A DNA stretch of 7,764 nucleotides from positions 1 to 7,764 of the forward strand of contig JAOZIG010000311.1 of the NCBI GenBank assembly GCA_026014515.1, written 5' to 3'. Shown here piece after piece: positions 1 through 5,308 of this stretch. The notes below the pieces were generated by a model. It ran no database searches and was not told where the DNA came from. It was given only the letters and a program-made list of their open reading frames with translations. How positions within the stretch are numbered: position 1 is the first letter of the stretch; every line of letters begins with the position of its first letter. Made by a program: the position numbers and the translations under genes. The stretch is from Candidatus Bathyarchaeota archaeon. Its GTDB lineage: Archaea > Thermoproteota > Bathyarchaeia > TCS64.

Positions 1-1126
1 TCTTCTGACAAGCCTCAGTAAATGGATCAGTCATAGGCTCAAACCCAAGGTTCTCTTGTAGTTTTCGCCCAAACTCCCTTGCCTCCTCGCTGAACACAGG
101 GGGTCCAACAAGCTCTAGGTTCCTGTAGAGTATCTCTGATAGGTTCTTGTTGCTGAGCCCTGTTCTGGTTCGTGCTATGATTCGTTTGGTTACCTTGGTT
201 CCTGTGATCTGGGCTACTCCCTTGGCTGTGTTGTCTAATACATCGGATATTTGTTGCTGCATCTCCAATATTGGTGCCCTGTGGGCGTACTGTATCTGCG
301 CTATCCTTGGAGGTAGATTGTCGCTTGTGGCTTGTCCTCCAACCATGATGTACTCGTTCAGCGTCCAGTAGGCGGTATAGGGAAGCATCGCATCCTCAAC
401 ATACTTGGTAGCCGTATACATCAAACACACAGCGTCAAGAGCCGCAGGAATCCTACCACCAGCATGCCCAAGCATCTTAAACGGAATATTCGTGGGTCTG
501 AACCATTTCTCAGGGTTCACTGTCTCAAAGGTGTATAGAGTGTTCCAGTAACTAGCTGCATTGATCTCGTAACGTACAGTGTTGTACCCTGCGGGGTGAT
601 AGGGCAATGAAGCATTAAAGTCATCAAAGTACCCCTTCGCTGCATGCACAGGCTTACTACCACATACCTTCTCAGCAGGCTCACCGAAGAACTTCAGAGT
701 ACCCTTTAATCCATGCTTCTCCATGGCGTGCTTGGCAGCCAAGAACCCAAACAATGAACCAGTACCAAGTCCGCTATGGGGATCAGTGTGCCCAGCCGCA
801 TAAGGGTGCAGCTTATCATCACGTGGTTTCCTGTAAGGCACATTAGCTTGGCTTGTTCCGGGAACAGCGTCATACTCAGCGAATCCACCGATTACTGGTT
901 TTCCCTCTCCCCAGATAGCGCAGAAGGCGGTGGGCATTTCCCCGCTGCCTTCTTCTACGGTCCAGCCGTCTTCTCTTAGGAGTTTTACGTAGGCTGCAAC
1001 TGATTTGTACTCGCGGAATGCGGGTTCAGCGTAATTCCATATCTCCATGTGGAAATCAGATAGCCAGTCATAATTCTCATCAAGATAATCCAAGACTGTT
1101 TGTTTCTCTTTCTGAATCTTGCTCAA
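1..1126 (-). CDS. M20-family amidohydrolase/peptidase, AbgB-like (3' end outside window)
   Basis: This is a partial gene: 375 codons are visible and the frame is still open at base 1. Metal-dependent M20 hydrolases cleave amide bonds; the AbgB branch is named for p-aminobenzoyl-glutamate, but substrates in the wider family vary. The resemblance lies in EIWNYAEPAFREYKS near residues 28-42, GGFAEYDAVPG at 80-90, a GHTDPHSGLGTG segment at 112-123 where the family usually has a metal-ligand histidine motif, and GEPAEKVCGSKP at 148-159 with the expected acidic residue. AbgB proteins are typically about 470-480 residues, so roughly 100 C-terminal residues are missing. The TTG start at 1126 is preferred because GGTG lies 5 bases upstream; the first in-frame ATG (residue 27) would cut into the conserved N-terminal helix. 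No signal peptide is seen, so it is probably cytosolic. It is divergent from mtd. The family call is fairly firm; the substrate is unknown. Confidence 0.8.
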   Translation of the reverse strand, partial: MSKIQKEKQTVLDYLDENYDWLSDFHMEIWNYAEPAFREYKSVAAYVKLLREDGWTVEEGSGEMPTAFCAIWGEGKPVIGGFAEYDAVPGTSQANVPYRKPRDDKLHPYAAGHTDPHSGLGTGSLFGFLAAKHAMEKHGLKGTLKFFGEPAEKVCGSKPVHAAKGYFDDFNASLPYHPAGYNTVRYEINAASYWNTLYTFETVNPEKWFRPTNIPFKMLGHAGGRIPAALDAVCLMYTATKYVEDAMLPYTAYWTLNEYIMVGGQATSDNLPPRIAQIQYAHRAPILEMQQQISDVLDNTAKGVAQITGTKVTKRIIARTRTGLSNKNLSEILYRNLELVGPPVFSEEAREFGRKLQENLGFEPMTDPFTEACQK

Positions 1127-1131
1127 AATAA

Positions 1132-1135
1132 CACC
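1132..1135 (-). promoter_or_regulatory. Shine-Dalgarno element fixing the TTG start of the M20 gene
   Basis: The minus strand reads GGTG, then TTATT, then TTG. GGTG matches the anti-SD core and the 5-base spacing is good, so it selects TTG at 1126 over the downstream ATG. Confidence 0.55.
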
Positions 1136-1152
1136 AATAAGGAATAGGGCGA

Positions 1153-1172
1153 TAGTATATAGATTATTTACC
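1153..1172. promoter_or_regulatory. AT-rich divergent promoter between the M20 gene and mtd
   Basis: The 106-base spacer between the two divergent starts holds one AT-rich block. On the plus strand AGTATATAG (about 1154-1162) could be the TATA box of mtd, placing a start site near 1184-1188 with a leader of about 45 bases. On the minus strand TAAATAATC (about 1163-1170) would place the M20 gene's start site near 1141, leaving its GGTG in a short leader. The two elements are adjacent, so the promoters may compete. Inferred from spacing only. Confidence 0.4.
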
Positions 1173-1221
1173 TACGGTTGAGAGAAACCTTATCACTTCA
1201 TAGCATCTGTTAATCAACTAT

Positions 1222-1227
1222 AGGTGA
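1222..1227 (+). promoter_or_regulatory. Shine-Dalgarno element fixing the TTG start of mtd
   Basis: AGGTGA is followed by AAGAA and then TTG at 1233. An in-frame GTG lies inside this element at 1224, so choosing that GTG would turn the ribosome binding site into coding sequence. TTG at 1233 is therefore the better start. Confidence 0.65.
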
Positions 1228-1232
1228 AAGAA

Positions 1233-2063
1233 TTGGTAACAGTAACATTCGTTAAAATTGGTTACATCGGCACAACCACTCTAGTTGAGGCACTCCTCGA
1301 TGAAAGAAGCGCAAGAAACGACCTTGTCATGAGGGTAGTAACCAGCGGAGTAAAGATGGACGAAGACCAGTCTGAAGAAGTAAGCAAAATAGCTGCAGGG
1401 ATCGAGTCCGATCTCTATGTCGTTATAAGCCCTAACGCTGCGTTGCCGGGGCCAACCAAGGCGCGGGAGGTACTGAAAGAGACAGGAAAACCCATCATCG
1501 CAATCAGTGATGAGCCCAGCAGGAAGAAGATGAAAACCCTTCCAGAAGAAGGAATGGGATACTTGGTCCTATACGGTGACCCCATGATCGGCGCGGTTAC
1601 ATCCTTCCTTGACCCAGTTGAGATGGCTATCTTCAACGGAGATGTATTGAAGGTACTAAGCGTCACAGGCGTCCTTAGGATCGTTCAGAGTGAACTCGAC
1701 AGGGTACTTGATGAGATAAAGGCGGGTGAGAAACCAACACTACCAGAGATAGTGGTCACAAAGACAAGGGCAATCGAGGCATCAATGCTATCAAACCCAT
1801 ATGCTAAAGCAAAAGCAATGGCAGCCTTCGAGATGGCGAGAACAGTAGCCAGCCTCACATCTGAGGGAGTCTACAAGACAGAGGATCGTGACGAGACCAT
1901 AATGAAGGTAGCCGCAGCGCATGAACTGATAAGGGAAGCAGCGAAGCTCGCTGATGAGGCACGTGAACTGGATAAAGCTACGGACTCTGTTGTACGTTAT
2001 ACTCACTTTAAGGCGGGTAATAGACGGAAGAAGACTGAGCTTTACGGAAAATACGAGAAATAG
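1233..2063 (+). CDS. mtd: F420-dependent methylenetetrahydromethanopterin dehydrogenase
   Basis: Mtd reversibly oxidises methylene-H4MPT to methenyl-H4MPT with coenzyme F420 in the cytosol, a step of methanogenesis and of the archaeal Wood-Ljungdahl methyl branch. The product is 276 residues, matching the family's usual 270-285. Recognisable family blocks are VKIGYIGTTTLVEALLDER at the N-terminus, VISPNAALPGPTKAREVL in the middle, DPMIGA and FLDPVEMAIFNGDVLKVL, then NPYAKAKAMAAFEMARTVA and AHELIREAAKLADEARELDKA toward the C-terminus. The TTG start is chosen because AGGTGA sits 5 bases before it; a GTG three codons earlier overlaps that site. The gene is alone on its strand here, divergent from the M20 gene and convergent with the PUA gene, with one base between stops. 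No other C1-pathway gene is visible, so the direction of the pathway cannot be judged. Confidence 0.95.
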   Translation: MVTVTFVKIGYIGTTTLVEALLDERSARNDLVMRVVTSGVKMDEDQSEEVSKIAAGIESDLYVVISPNAALPGPTKAREVLKETGKPIIAISDEPSRKKMKTLPEEGMGYLVLYGDPMIGAVTSFLDPVEMAIFNGDVLKVLSVTGVLRIVQSELDRVLDEIKAGEKPTLPEIVVTKTRAIEASMLSNPYAKAKAMAAFEMARTVASLTSEGVYKTEDRDETIMKVAAAHELIREAAKLADEARELDKATDSVVRYTHFKAGNRRKKTELYGKYEK

Positions 2064-2064
2064 G

Positions 2065-2532
2065 CTACTTGTGCCTTTTTCTTCCCCTTCTCACATCTAC
2101 GGCTTGACCGTTTTTGAATCGTAGCATCTCATCACTGGTTAGTACGGCTTTTCCAACAGCCACAACATCTCCTTTGGTGTCTCTGACGATTAATTCATCA
2201 TCTGGACGTATACCGGGACCAGCCTCAACAACATGTTTAGCGAAGAGATTCTTTCCATTCTCGATGAACTCCAAGACCTCATCCATCACAACAACATAAC
2301 CAGTGAAACCATCAAGACCATTCAAACGCTCAGCGCCAGCAATGGTAATAGTAAACACCGCATCAGTTGGACGATAATTCGCCACCATCACATCATCATC
2401 ATAGATGTGGCGTGGGCGACTGGTGTTCTTGCTGTACTCTATCCGGGTATCATCCGGGAAAAGCACAGAGCCTGCACCGTAGCCAAACTGGTAATCAGCT
2501 ATACCCCGTAGACGTTCTAGATCCTTGTTCAT
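2065..2532 (-). CDS. PUA-domain protein related to the C-terminal part of archaeosine TGT
   Basis: With the ATG start at 2532 the product is 155 residues. Residues about 5-75 (RLRGIADYQFGYGAGSVLF, then a SKNTSRPRHIY stretch) resemble the domain preceding PUA in archaeal tRNA-guanine transglycosylases. Residues about 78-152 form a PUA domain: VVVMDEVLEFIENGKNLFAK, then GPGIRPDDELIV and VAVGKAVL. PUA domains bind structured RNA, notably the tRNA acceptor stem. No catalytic TGT domain is present, so it is likely an RNA-binding partner or stand-alone relative of TgtA, whose catalytic gene lies at 6601 onward. An in-frame TTG at 2577 would add 15 residues but lacks an SD sequence, whereas a TATA box 25 bases before ATG 2532 predicts a leaderless transcript. 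The C-terminus RRGRKRHK is basic. Family is confident; exact role inferred. Confidence 0.85.
   Translation of the reverse strand: MNKDLERLRGIADYQFGYGAGSVLFPDDTRIEYSKNTSRPRHIYDDDVMVANYRPTDAVFTITIAGAERLNGLDGFTGYVVVMDEVLEFIENGKNLFAKHVVEAGPGIRPDDELIVRDTKGDVVAVGKAVLTSDEMLRFKNGQAVDVRRGRKRHK
2076..2098 (+). terminator. Pyrimidine-rich tract after mtd
   Basis: Starting 12 bases after the mtd stop, the plus strand carries TTTTT followed by a CTTCCCCTTCTC-type pyrimidine run. Archaeal RNA polymerase terminates on U-rich tracts, so this could end mtd transcripts. It lies inside the 3' end of the convergent PUA gene, encoding its basic tail, and its composition may simply reflect Arg/Lys codons on the other strand. 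Confidence 0.3.
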
Positions 2533-2552
2533 CAGCAAGGCTATGCGTTGAT

Positions 2553-2562
2553 GATTTATAAG
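2553..2562. promoter_or_regulatory. TATA-like element possibly shared by the PUA gene and MBF1
   Basis: The plus strand reads GATTTATAAG; the minus strand reads CTTATAAATC, a good archaeal TATA match. On the minus strand its centre is about 25 bases before ATG 2532, predicting a leaderless PUA mRNA. On the plus strand it is about 36 bases before the MBF1 ATG, predicting a leader of roughly 10 bases. Only one such element is visible between the genes. Confidence 0.5.
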
Positions 2563-2592
2563 ACGATGCCCATTCAAGTATGAGGCTTATAC

Positions 2593-3096
2593 ATGCGATG
2601 CGAGGTATGCGGACGAGAAATACATGGACAACCATACTACAGAGTCATAGAGGGTGGGAAACTCACGGTCTGTGGACAGTGCAGCAAATTCAGCACTCAA
2701 GAGTGGGACCCAAGGGCTCCACAAGCCCGTAAGGGACAGACACGCAGGAGATCAGCACAACCCAAGCCACGTAGACGAAGCGACATCGAGGCAGCCGAGT
2801 CACTTGAACTTGTTGATGGCTATGGCATGATCATCAAGAAGGCTAGACAGAAGAAAGGGCTCAGCGTCGAGGATTTCGCTAAACAGATCAGTGAAAAAGA
2901 GTCCGTGGTTAAGAAGCTTGAGAAGGAGAACATGAACCCGCCACTTAACCTAGTAAGGAAGGTGCAGAGGGAGCTCGGAATCAATATTCTTGAGGAGGCA
3001 GAGACAGCCACAGGCACAGTCTTGACCAGACCCATGGGACCAAGGACCCTTGGAGACCTCATCAAGATAAAGGACAACTCCGAGAAAGAGGAATAA
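2593..3096 (+). CDS. mbf1: Archaeal multiprotein bridging factor 1 (zinc ribbon plus XRE-type HTH)
   Basis: The product is 167 residues. An N-terminal zinc ribbon has C3-x2-C6 and C27-x2-C30. A basic linker rich in R and K follows (about 45-63), then a cro/C1-type helix-turn-helix at about 78-133 with ARQKKGLSVEDFAKQI and VVKKLEKENMNPPLNLVRKV, ending with a conserved RPMGPRTLGDLI motif. This is the standard archaeal MBF1 architecture and length. Eukaryotic MBF1 bridges TBP and activators; archaeal MBF1 has been linked to ribosomes and translation, and its role as a transcription factor is unsettled. ATG 2593 puts the first cysteine at residue 3, as expected. It is the first gene of an apparent operon with the AK6 homologue, whose start lies 2 bases after this stop. 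The SD site of that next gene is inside the last codons here. Confidence 0.93.
   Translation: MRCEVCGREIHGQPYYRVIEGGKLTVCGQCSKFSTQEWDPRAPQARKGQTRRRSAQPKPRRRSDIEAAESLELVDGYGMIIKKARQKKGLSVEDFAKQISEKESVVKKLEKENMNPPLNLVRKVQRELGINILEEAETATGTVLTRPMGPRTLGDLIKIKDNSEKEE
3088..3091 (+). promoter_or_regulatory. Shine-Dalgarno element for the ATA-initiated AK6 homologue
   Basis: GAGG lies in the last codons of MBF1, 7 bases before ATA 3099. Position and spacing mirror the eS30 site downstream, though the match to GGAGGTGA is shorter. Confidence 0.45.
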
Positions 3097-3098
3097 CC

Positions 3099-3680
3099 AT
3101 ATCCTCAATCATTCTTTTAACGGGAACACCCGGAACAGGTAAAACCACAATCGCAGAAAAATTATCAGTAAAGCTAGATGCACGCCATATAGAGTTAAGT
3201 GTCTATGCTAAGGAAAACGGGTTTATCGTAGAGGATGATGCTGAACGAGATACCAAGGTTGTGGACATGGATGCACTAGGTGCTGCGTTAAGGAAAGAAG
3301 CAGAGACATCAACCAAACCTATAGTGATTGATGGACACTACAGCCACGACCTAATAGATGAACCAACAAACGTGATCGTCCTCAGAAAAGCACCTTGGGA
3401 GCTACATGAGGTACTCCAAAACAGGCTCTACAGCTATGATAAGGTCTGGGAGAACCTTGAAGCAGAGATAATGGGAGTAATCATGGAGGAGACACTGGAA
3501 AACTATCCAACCGAGATCATCCACGAGTGTGACACCACAAGCAAGACTCCAGATGAATCCGTGGAAGAGATCATCAAGGTAATCGATAAAGAAGTAAAAC
3601 CAAGCATAACCCCAATAGACTGGGTGACCTACCCCGAGACCCTCAGACTGCTGGTGAACAGAACATGTACCTTATCATAA
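3099..3680 (+). CDS. AK6/Fap7-type nucleotide kinase-ATPase with ATA start
   Basis: The product is 193 residues if ATA initiates. Relatives (yeast Fap7, human AK6/hCINAP, archaeal Fap7) are adenylate-kinase-like ATPases that act in late small-subunit ribosome maturation with uS11. The sequence shows the Walker A loop GTPGTGKT at 9-16, the AK6-type IDGHYSH motif at 77-83, and the lid-like RLYSYDKVWENLEAEI at 109-124, which matches the family's pattern closely. The C-terminal IDWVTYPE stretch is also family-like. The first in-frame ATG, GTG or TTG is GTG 3261, after the P-loop, and would remove the active site. An in-frame stop at 2991 bounds the frame upstream with no canonical start between. 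ATA 3099 gives the expected short N-terminus MSSIILLTGTP, lies 2 bases after the MBF1 stop, and has GAGG 7 bases upstream. ATC 3108 or ATT 3111 are less well spaced alternatives. Confidence 0.88.
   Translation: MSSIILLTGTPGTGKTTIAEKLSVKLDARHIELSVYAKENGFIVEDDAERDTKVVDMDALGAALRKEAETSTKPIVIDGHYSHDLIDEPTNVIVLRKAPWELHEVLQNRLYSYDKVWENLEAEIMGVIMEETLENYPTEIIHECDTTSKTPDESVEEIIKVIDKEVKPSITPIDWVTYPETLRLLVNRTCTLS
3653..3657 (+). promoter_or_regulatory. Shine-Dalgarno element for the DUF1922 gene
   Basis: GGTGA lies 7 bases before ATG 3665, inside the 3' end of the AK6 homologue. It supports this start although the two genes overlap by 16 bases. Confidence 0.6.
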
Positions 3681-3889
3681 ACTGCCCAACATGCGCTAAG
3701 ATCATAATGGCAAACACAGCCAACAAAACAAAGACATGCCCTCACTGTGGTGCAAAGGTACCCATCTACGGTTCCAAGATACTAGCCCGCACAGAAGACG
3801 TACAAGAAGCCACAGCCATCATACAGCACCTCAAACAACGGGAAAACAAGGACTCAAGCACCGTCACATTTAAGAAATTCAAGGCATAA
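3665..3889 (+). CDS. DUF1922 small zinc-ribbon protein
   Basis: The product is 74 residues. It opens with MYLIINCPTC and carries two zinc knuckles, C7-x2-C10 and C25-x2-C28 (CPHC), followed by GAKVPIYGSKILART and a helical segment rich in charged residues. The start, length and cysteine spacing resemble the archaeal DUF1922 family, known structurally as a rubredoxin-like zinc ribbon without an assigned function. The gene overlaps the AK6 homologue by 16 bases in another frame and has its own GGTGA site, so it is almost certainly co-transcribed and translationally coupled. Its place behind MBF1 and a ribosome-maturation ATPase hints at a translation-related role, which is inference. The C-terminal TVTFKKFKA is basic. 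Confidence 0.85.
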   Translation: MYLIINCPTCAKIIMANTANKTKTCPHCGAKVPIYGSKILARTEDVQEATAIIQHLKQRENKDSSTVTFKKFKA

Positions 3890-3908
3890 AACCCTAGAAA
3901 AGTTTCTG

Positions 3909-3919
3909 ATTTTTATATA
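3909..3919 (+). promoter_or_regulatory. TATA box of the SmAP3 gene
   Basis: TTTTTATATA lies in the 64-base gap after the DUF1922 stop. Its centre is about 25 bases before 3940, giving a leader of about 14 bases that keeps GAGG at 3942-3945, 8 bases before the ATG. The T-run may also help end transcription of the preceding operon. Confidence 0.6.
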
Positions 3920-3953
3920 GGGACCGCATGTTAGTAGGGCAGAGGAAACAAAA

Positions 3954-4376
3954 ATGGCGGCCGTAACTGGAAGAAAATTCTTTGAAGAACTAGGACAACT
4001 CGTGGGAAAACCAGTGATAGTCGAGGATGCCTCAGGGAAGAACTATGAAGGCACCCTCCTCGGATACGACTCACAGAGTATGAGCGTCGCCCTTGGAAGC
4101 GTAAAAGGCTCACAAGGAACACTATATCATAGGCTATTCCTAACAGGCAACAACATCGCGAGAATCATGGCCACTGACACCCCGTTCAACCTTGACGGAT
4201 TAAAAGAGAGACTTGAACGAGTATTCCCCAACATGGTTCAACCATTCCCAGAGGCGGGAGTACTGGTTGTCATGAACAAGATCAGGGTCAACGAGACAGG
4301 TGTCATTGAGGGAACGGGCCCCGCAGCGAGCAGGGTTCAGGACATCTTTAACAGATTCATCCAAGAAACCTCATAA
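3954..4376 (+). CDS. Sm-like archaeal protein with C-terminal extension (SmAP3-type)
   Basis: The product is 140 residues, longer than the 70-90 of ordinary archaeal Sm proteins. The Sm1 motif spans about residues 10-48 (ELGQLVGKPVIVEDASGKNY, then GTLLGYDSQSMSVALG), and Sm2 is LFLTGNNIARIM at about 61-72. Residues about 77-140 form a separate domain including LKERLERVFPNMVQPFPEAG and VVMNKIRVNETGV. This two-domain layout matches SmAP3 from Pyrobaculum aerophilum. Sm folds form rings that bind U-rich RNA, so a role in RNA metabolism is expected, but SmAP3's specific job is not established. It has its own promoter, and T6 tracts follow its stop, so it is probably monocistronic. ATG 3954 is favoured by GAGG 8 bases upstream. 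Confidence 0.88.
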   Translation: MAAVTGRKFFEELGQLVGKPVIVEDASGKNYEGTLLGYDSQSMSVALGSVKGSQGTLYHRLFLTGNNIARIMATDTPFNLDGLKERLERVFPNMVQPFPEAGVLVVMNKIRVNETGVIEGTGPAASRVQDIFNRFIQETS

Positions 4377-4379
4377 CCC

Positions 4380-4466
4380 TTTTTTATCGAAATAAATGTT
4401 TTTTACGAAAAATACCTGATAAAAATAGGGTTTTTTCTTGGTTTTTTACTGGAAAAAATATTTTTT
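4380..4466 (+). terminator. Series of T6 tracts after the SmAP3 gene
   Basis: Five runs of at least six T occur at 4380-4385, 4399-4404, 4431-4436, 4442-4447 and 4461-4466, the first starting 3 bases after the stop codon. Archaeal RNA polymerase terminates at U-rich tracts, so this is a strong multi-site terminator candidate. No GC-rich stem precedes the tracts. Confidence 0.7.
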
Positions 4467-4468
4467 CC
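4451..4468. repeat. Perfect 18-base AT-rich palindrome
   Basis: GGAAAAAATATTTTTTCC is its own reverse complement. It contains the last T6 tract of the SmAP3 terminator and lies just upstream of the next promoter. It may be a bidirectional terminator or protein-binding site; low complexity makes chance plausible. Confidence 0.5.
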
Positions 4469-4486
4469 TTAAAATTATTTACCTAA

Positions 4487-4496
4487 CATATATAAG
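4487..4496 (+). promoter_or_regulatory. TATA box of the operon with the unknown protein, eS30 and TFB
   Basis: CATATATAAG is a strong archaeal TATA match, predicting a start near 4517 and a leader of about 33 bases. A second weaker element, GGTATATACT at about 4505-4514, would give a shorter leader. No clear SD sits at normal distance from ATG 4550; CGGAG at 4532-4536 is 13 bases away. Confidence 0.6.
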
Positions 4497-4549
4497 TGTT
4501 GGATGGTATATACTAGTGTAATCTTTCTAAACGGAGTTTTTACTAGAAA

Positions 4550-5128
4550 ATGGAAATTGAGTACGAATCTGACTGGATGAGCCCCACAGTTGAGCTCCTG
4601 AAATGTCTCGGAGAGATCAATAAACCCGAGATAAACGAGGAGATGGGCTCTATTGACTATGTTATTAATGATGGGGAGAAGAAGAAACTTGTAAGAGCCA
4701 TGGTGGATGAGAACCAGCGCTCGGCACCAGCTTACGTGGATACCATCAGAGCCACAATAAACGAGCTTGAGGAAAAGAAATACGATGAGGCGCTGATATT
4801 ATCAAAAAGGATCACGGACTCAGCCCATGAAATAGTCACCCAGCATGAAAATCTCGATGTAATAACTCCGAAAATGAAGCATATATTCAACCTTGTCGAG
4901 GTATTGTCAGCCATACAGAAAAAGACACGAGACCTCTGTGTACTCAAATGCGGTAAAGCACCAGAGACACGAGAAGACTGCCAAGGTAAAAAAGGAAGAG
5001 CTTACACATGCGATATCAGGAGGATAAGCGATGACGCCACCTTCCACGCCACAATGAAGTGGAAAGATGTGCTATTCGAGGATTTCTATAACCTCTGTGA
5101 GATCGAGAAAGAATTGGAGGTGAACTAA
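4550..5128 (+). CDS. Unrecognised 192-residue protein with a four-cysteine segment
   Basis: I do not recognise the family. The product is soluble, acidic overall and largely helical in appearance, with no signal peptide or membrane segment. Residues about 58-125 look like a helical bundle (TIRATINELEEKKYDEALIL, then a long helix to QKKTRDLC). A cysteine-bearing segment follows: C130-x3-C134-x9-C144-x9-C154, with basic residues between (GKKGR), which could bind zinc or an iron-sulfur cluster. Further cysteines are C19 and C183. The last codons contain a perfect GGAGGTGA that serves eS30, whose start is 1 base after this stop, so the gene is firmly part of an operon with eS30 and TFB. A translation- or transcription-linked role is inference from context only. 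That it is a real gene is supported by the promoter, length and tight operon spacing. Confidence 0.8.
   Translation: MEIEYESDWMSPTVELLKCLGEINKPEINEEMGSIDYVINDGEKKKLVRAMVDENQRSAPAYVDTIRATINELEEKKYDEALILSKRITDSAHEIVTQHENLDVITPKMKHIFNLVEVLSAIQKKTRDLCVLKCGKAPETREDCQGKKGRAYTCDIRRISDDATFHATMKWKDVLFEDFYNLCEIEKELEVN
5116..5123 (+). promoter_or_regulatory. Perfect Shine-Dalgarno sequence for ATA-initiated eS30
   Basis: GGAGGTGA, the full complement expected for the 16S rRNA 3' end, lies inside the last codons of the upstream gene, 6 bases before ATA 5130. It is the strongest SD in the window and decides the eS30 start. Confidence 0.85.
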
Positions 5129-5129
5129 G

Positions 5130-5306
5130 ATACCGACACACGGATCACTTACAAAAGCAGGAAAAGTACGAGCACAGACACCCAAAGTAGACTCTACAAC
5201 AGAGCATACATCACAAGGTCCCCTCCGAAAGAACAAGAGCCTGTATACTAAACGGATAATCGCTCAAAGCGACGAACGTTATAGTGGTAGGAGAAGAAGA
5301 CGATAG
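5130..5306 (+). CDS. rps30e: Small-subunit ribosomal protein eS30 with ATA start
   Basis: The product is 58 residues. After the initiator it reads PTHGSLTKAGKVRAQTPKV, the hallmark N-terminus of eS30, then a basic region GPLRKNKSLYTKRII and a terminal GRRRRR. Archaeal eS30 is typically 50-60 residues, so this is complete. eS30 is a 30S component known from TACK and Asgard archaea and eukaryotes and generally absent from Euryarchaeota; here it is not fused to a ubiquitin-like domain. No ATG, GTG or TTG exists at or before the conserved start. ATA 5130 aligns exactly with the usual Met before Pro, is 6 bases after a perfect GGAGGTGA, and lies 1 base after the upstream stop. TFB begins 2 bases after this stop. 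Standard gene callers would probably miss this gene. Confidence 0.93.
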   Translation: MPTHGSLTKAGKVRAQTPKVDSTTEHTSQGPLRKNKSLYTKRIIAQSDERYSGRRRRR

Positions 5307-5308
5307 AG

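Noticed and set aside
147..979. Plus-strand and other minus-strand frames within the M20 gene
   Set aside because: They overlap a long conserved minus-strand coding sequence and show no recognisable domains, so they are shadows.
1224..1232. GTG 1224 as the start of mtd
   Set aside because: This GTG is part of the AGGTGA ribosome binding site; TTG 1233 has ideal spacing and matches the usual Mtd N-terminus better.
2367..2561. Plus-strand frame with a histidine run, and other frames antisense to the PUA gene
   Set aside because: The His codons are the opposite-strand reading of the Asp run (DDD) in the PUA protein; these frames lack family features and their own ribosome sites.
2533..2577. 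TTG 2577 as the start of the PUA gene
   Set aside because: No SD precedes it and it would place the TATA-like element inside the coding sequence. ATG 2532 fits a leaderless transcript. Not fully excluded.
3261..3263. GTG 3261 as the start of the AK6 homologue, or the gene as a 5'-truncated pseudogene
   Set aside because: The same frame continues upstream through an intact P-loop and family N-terminus without a stop, so the gene is whole and only the start codon is unusual.
4451..4468. The AT palindrome as a bacterial-type intrinsic terminator stem
   Set aside because: It has no GC-rich stem or loop and archaeal termination relies on U-tracts, so the hairpin model is unsupported; it is kept only as a palindrome.
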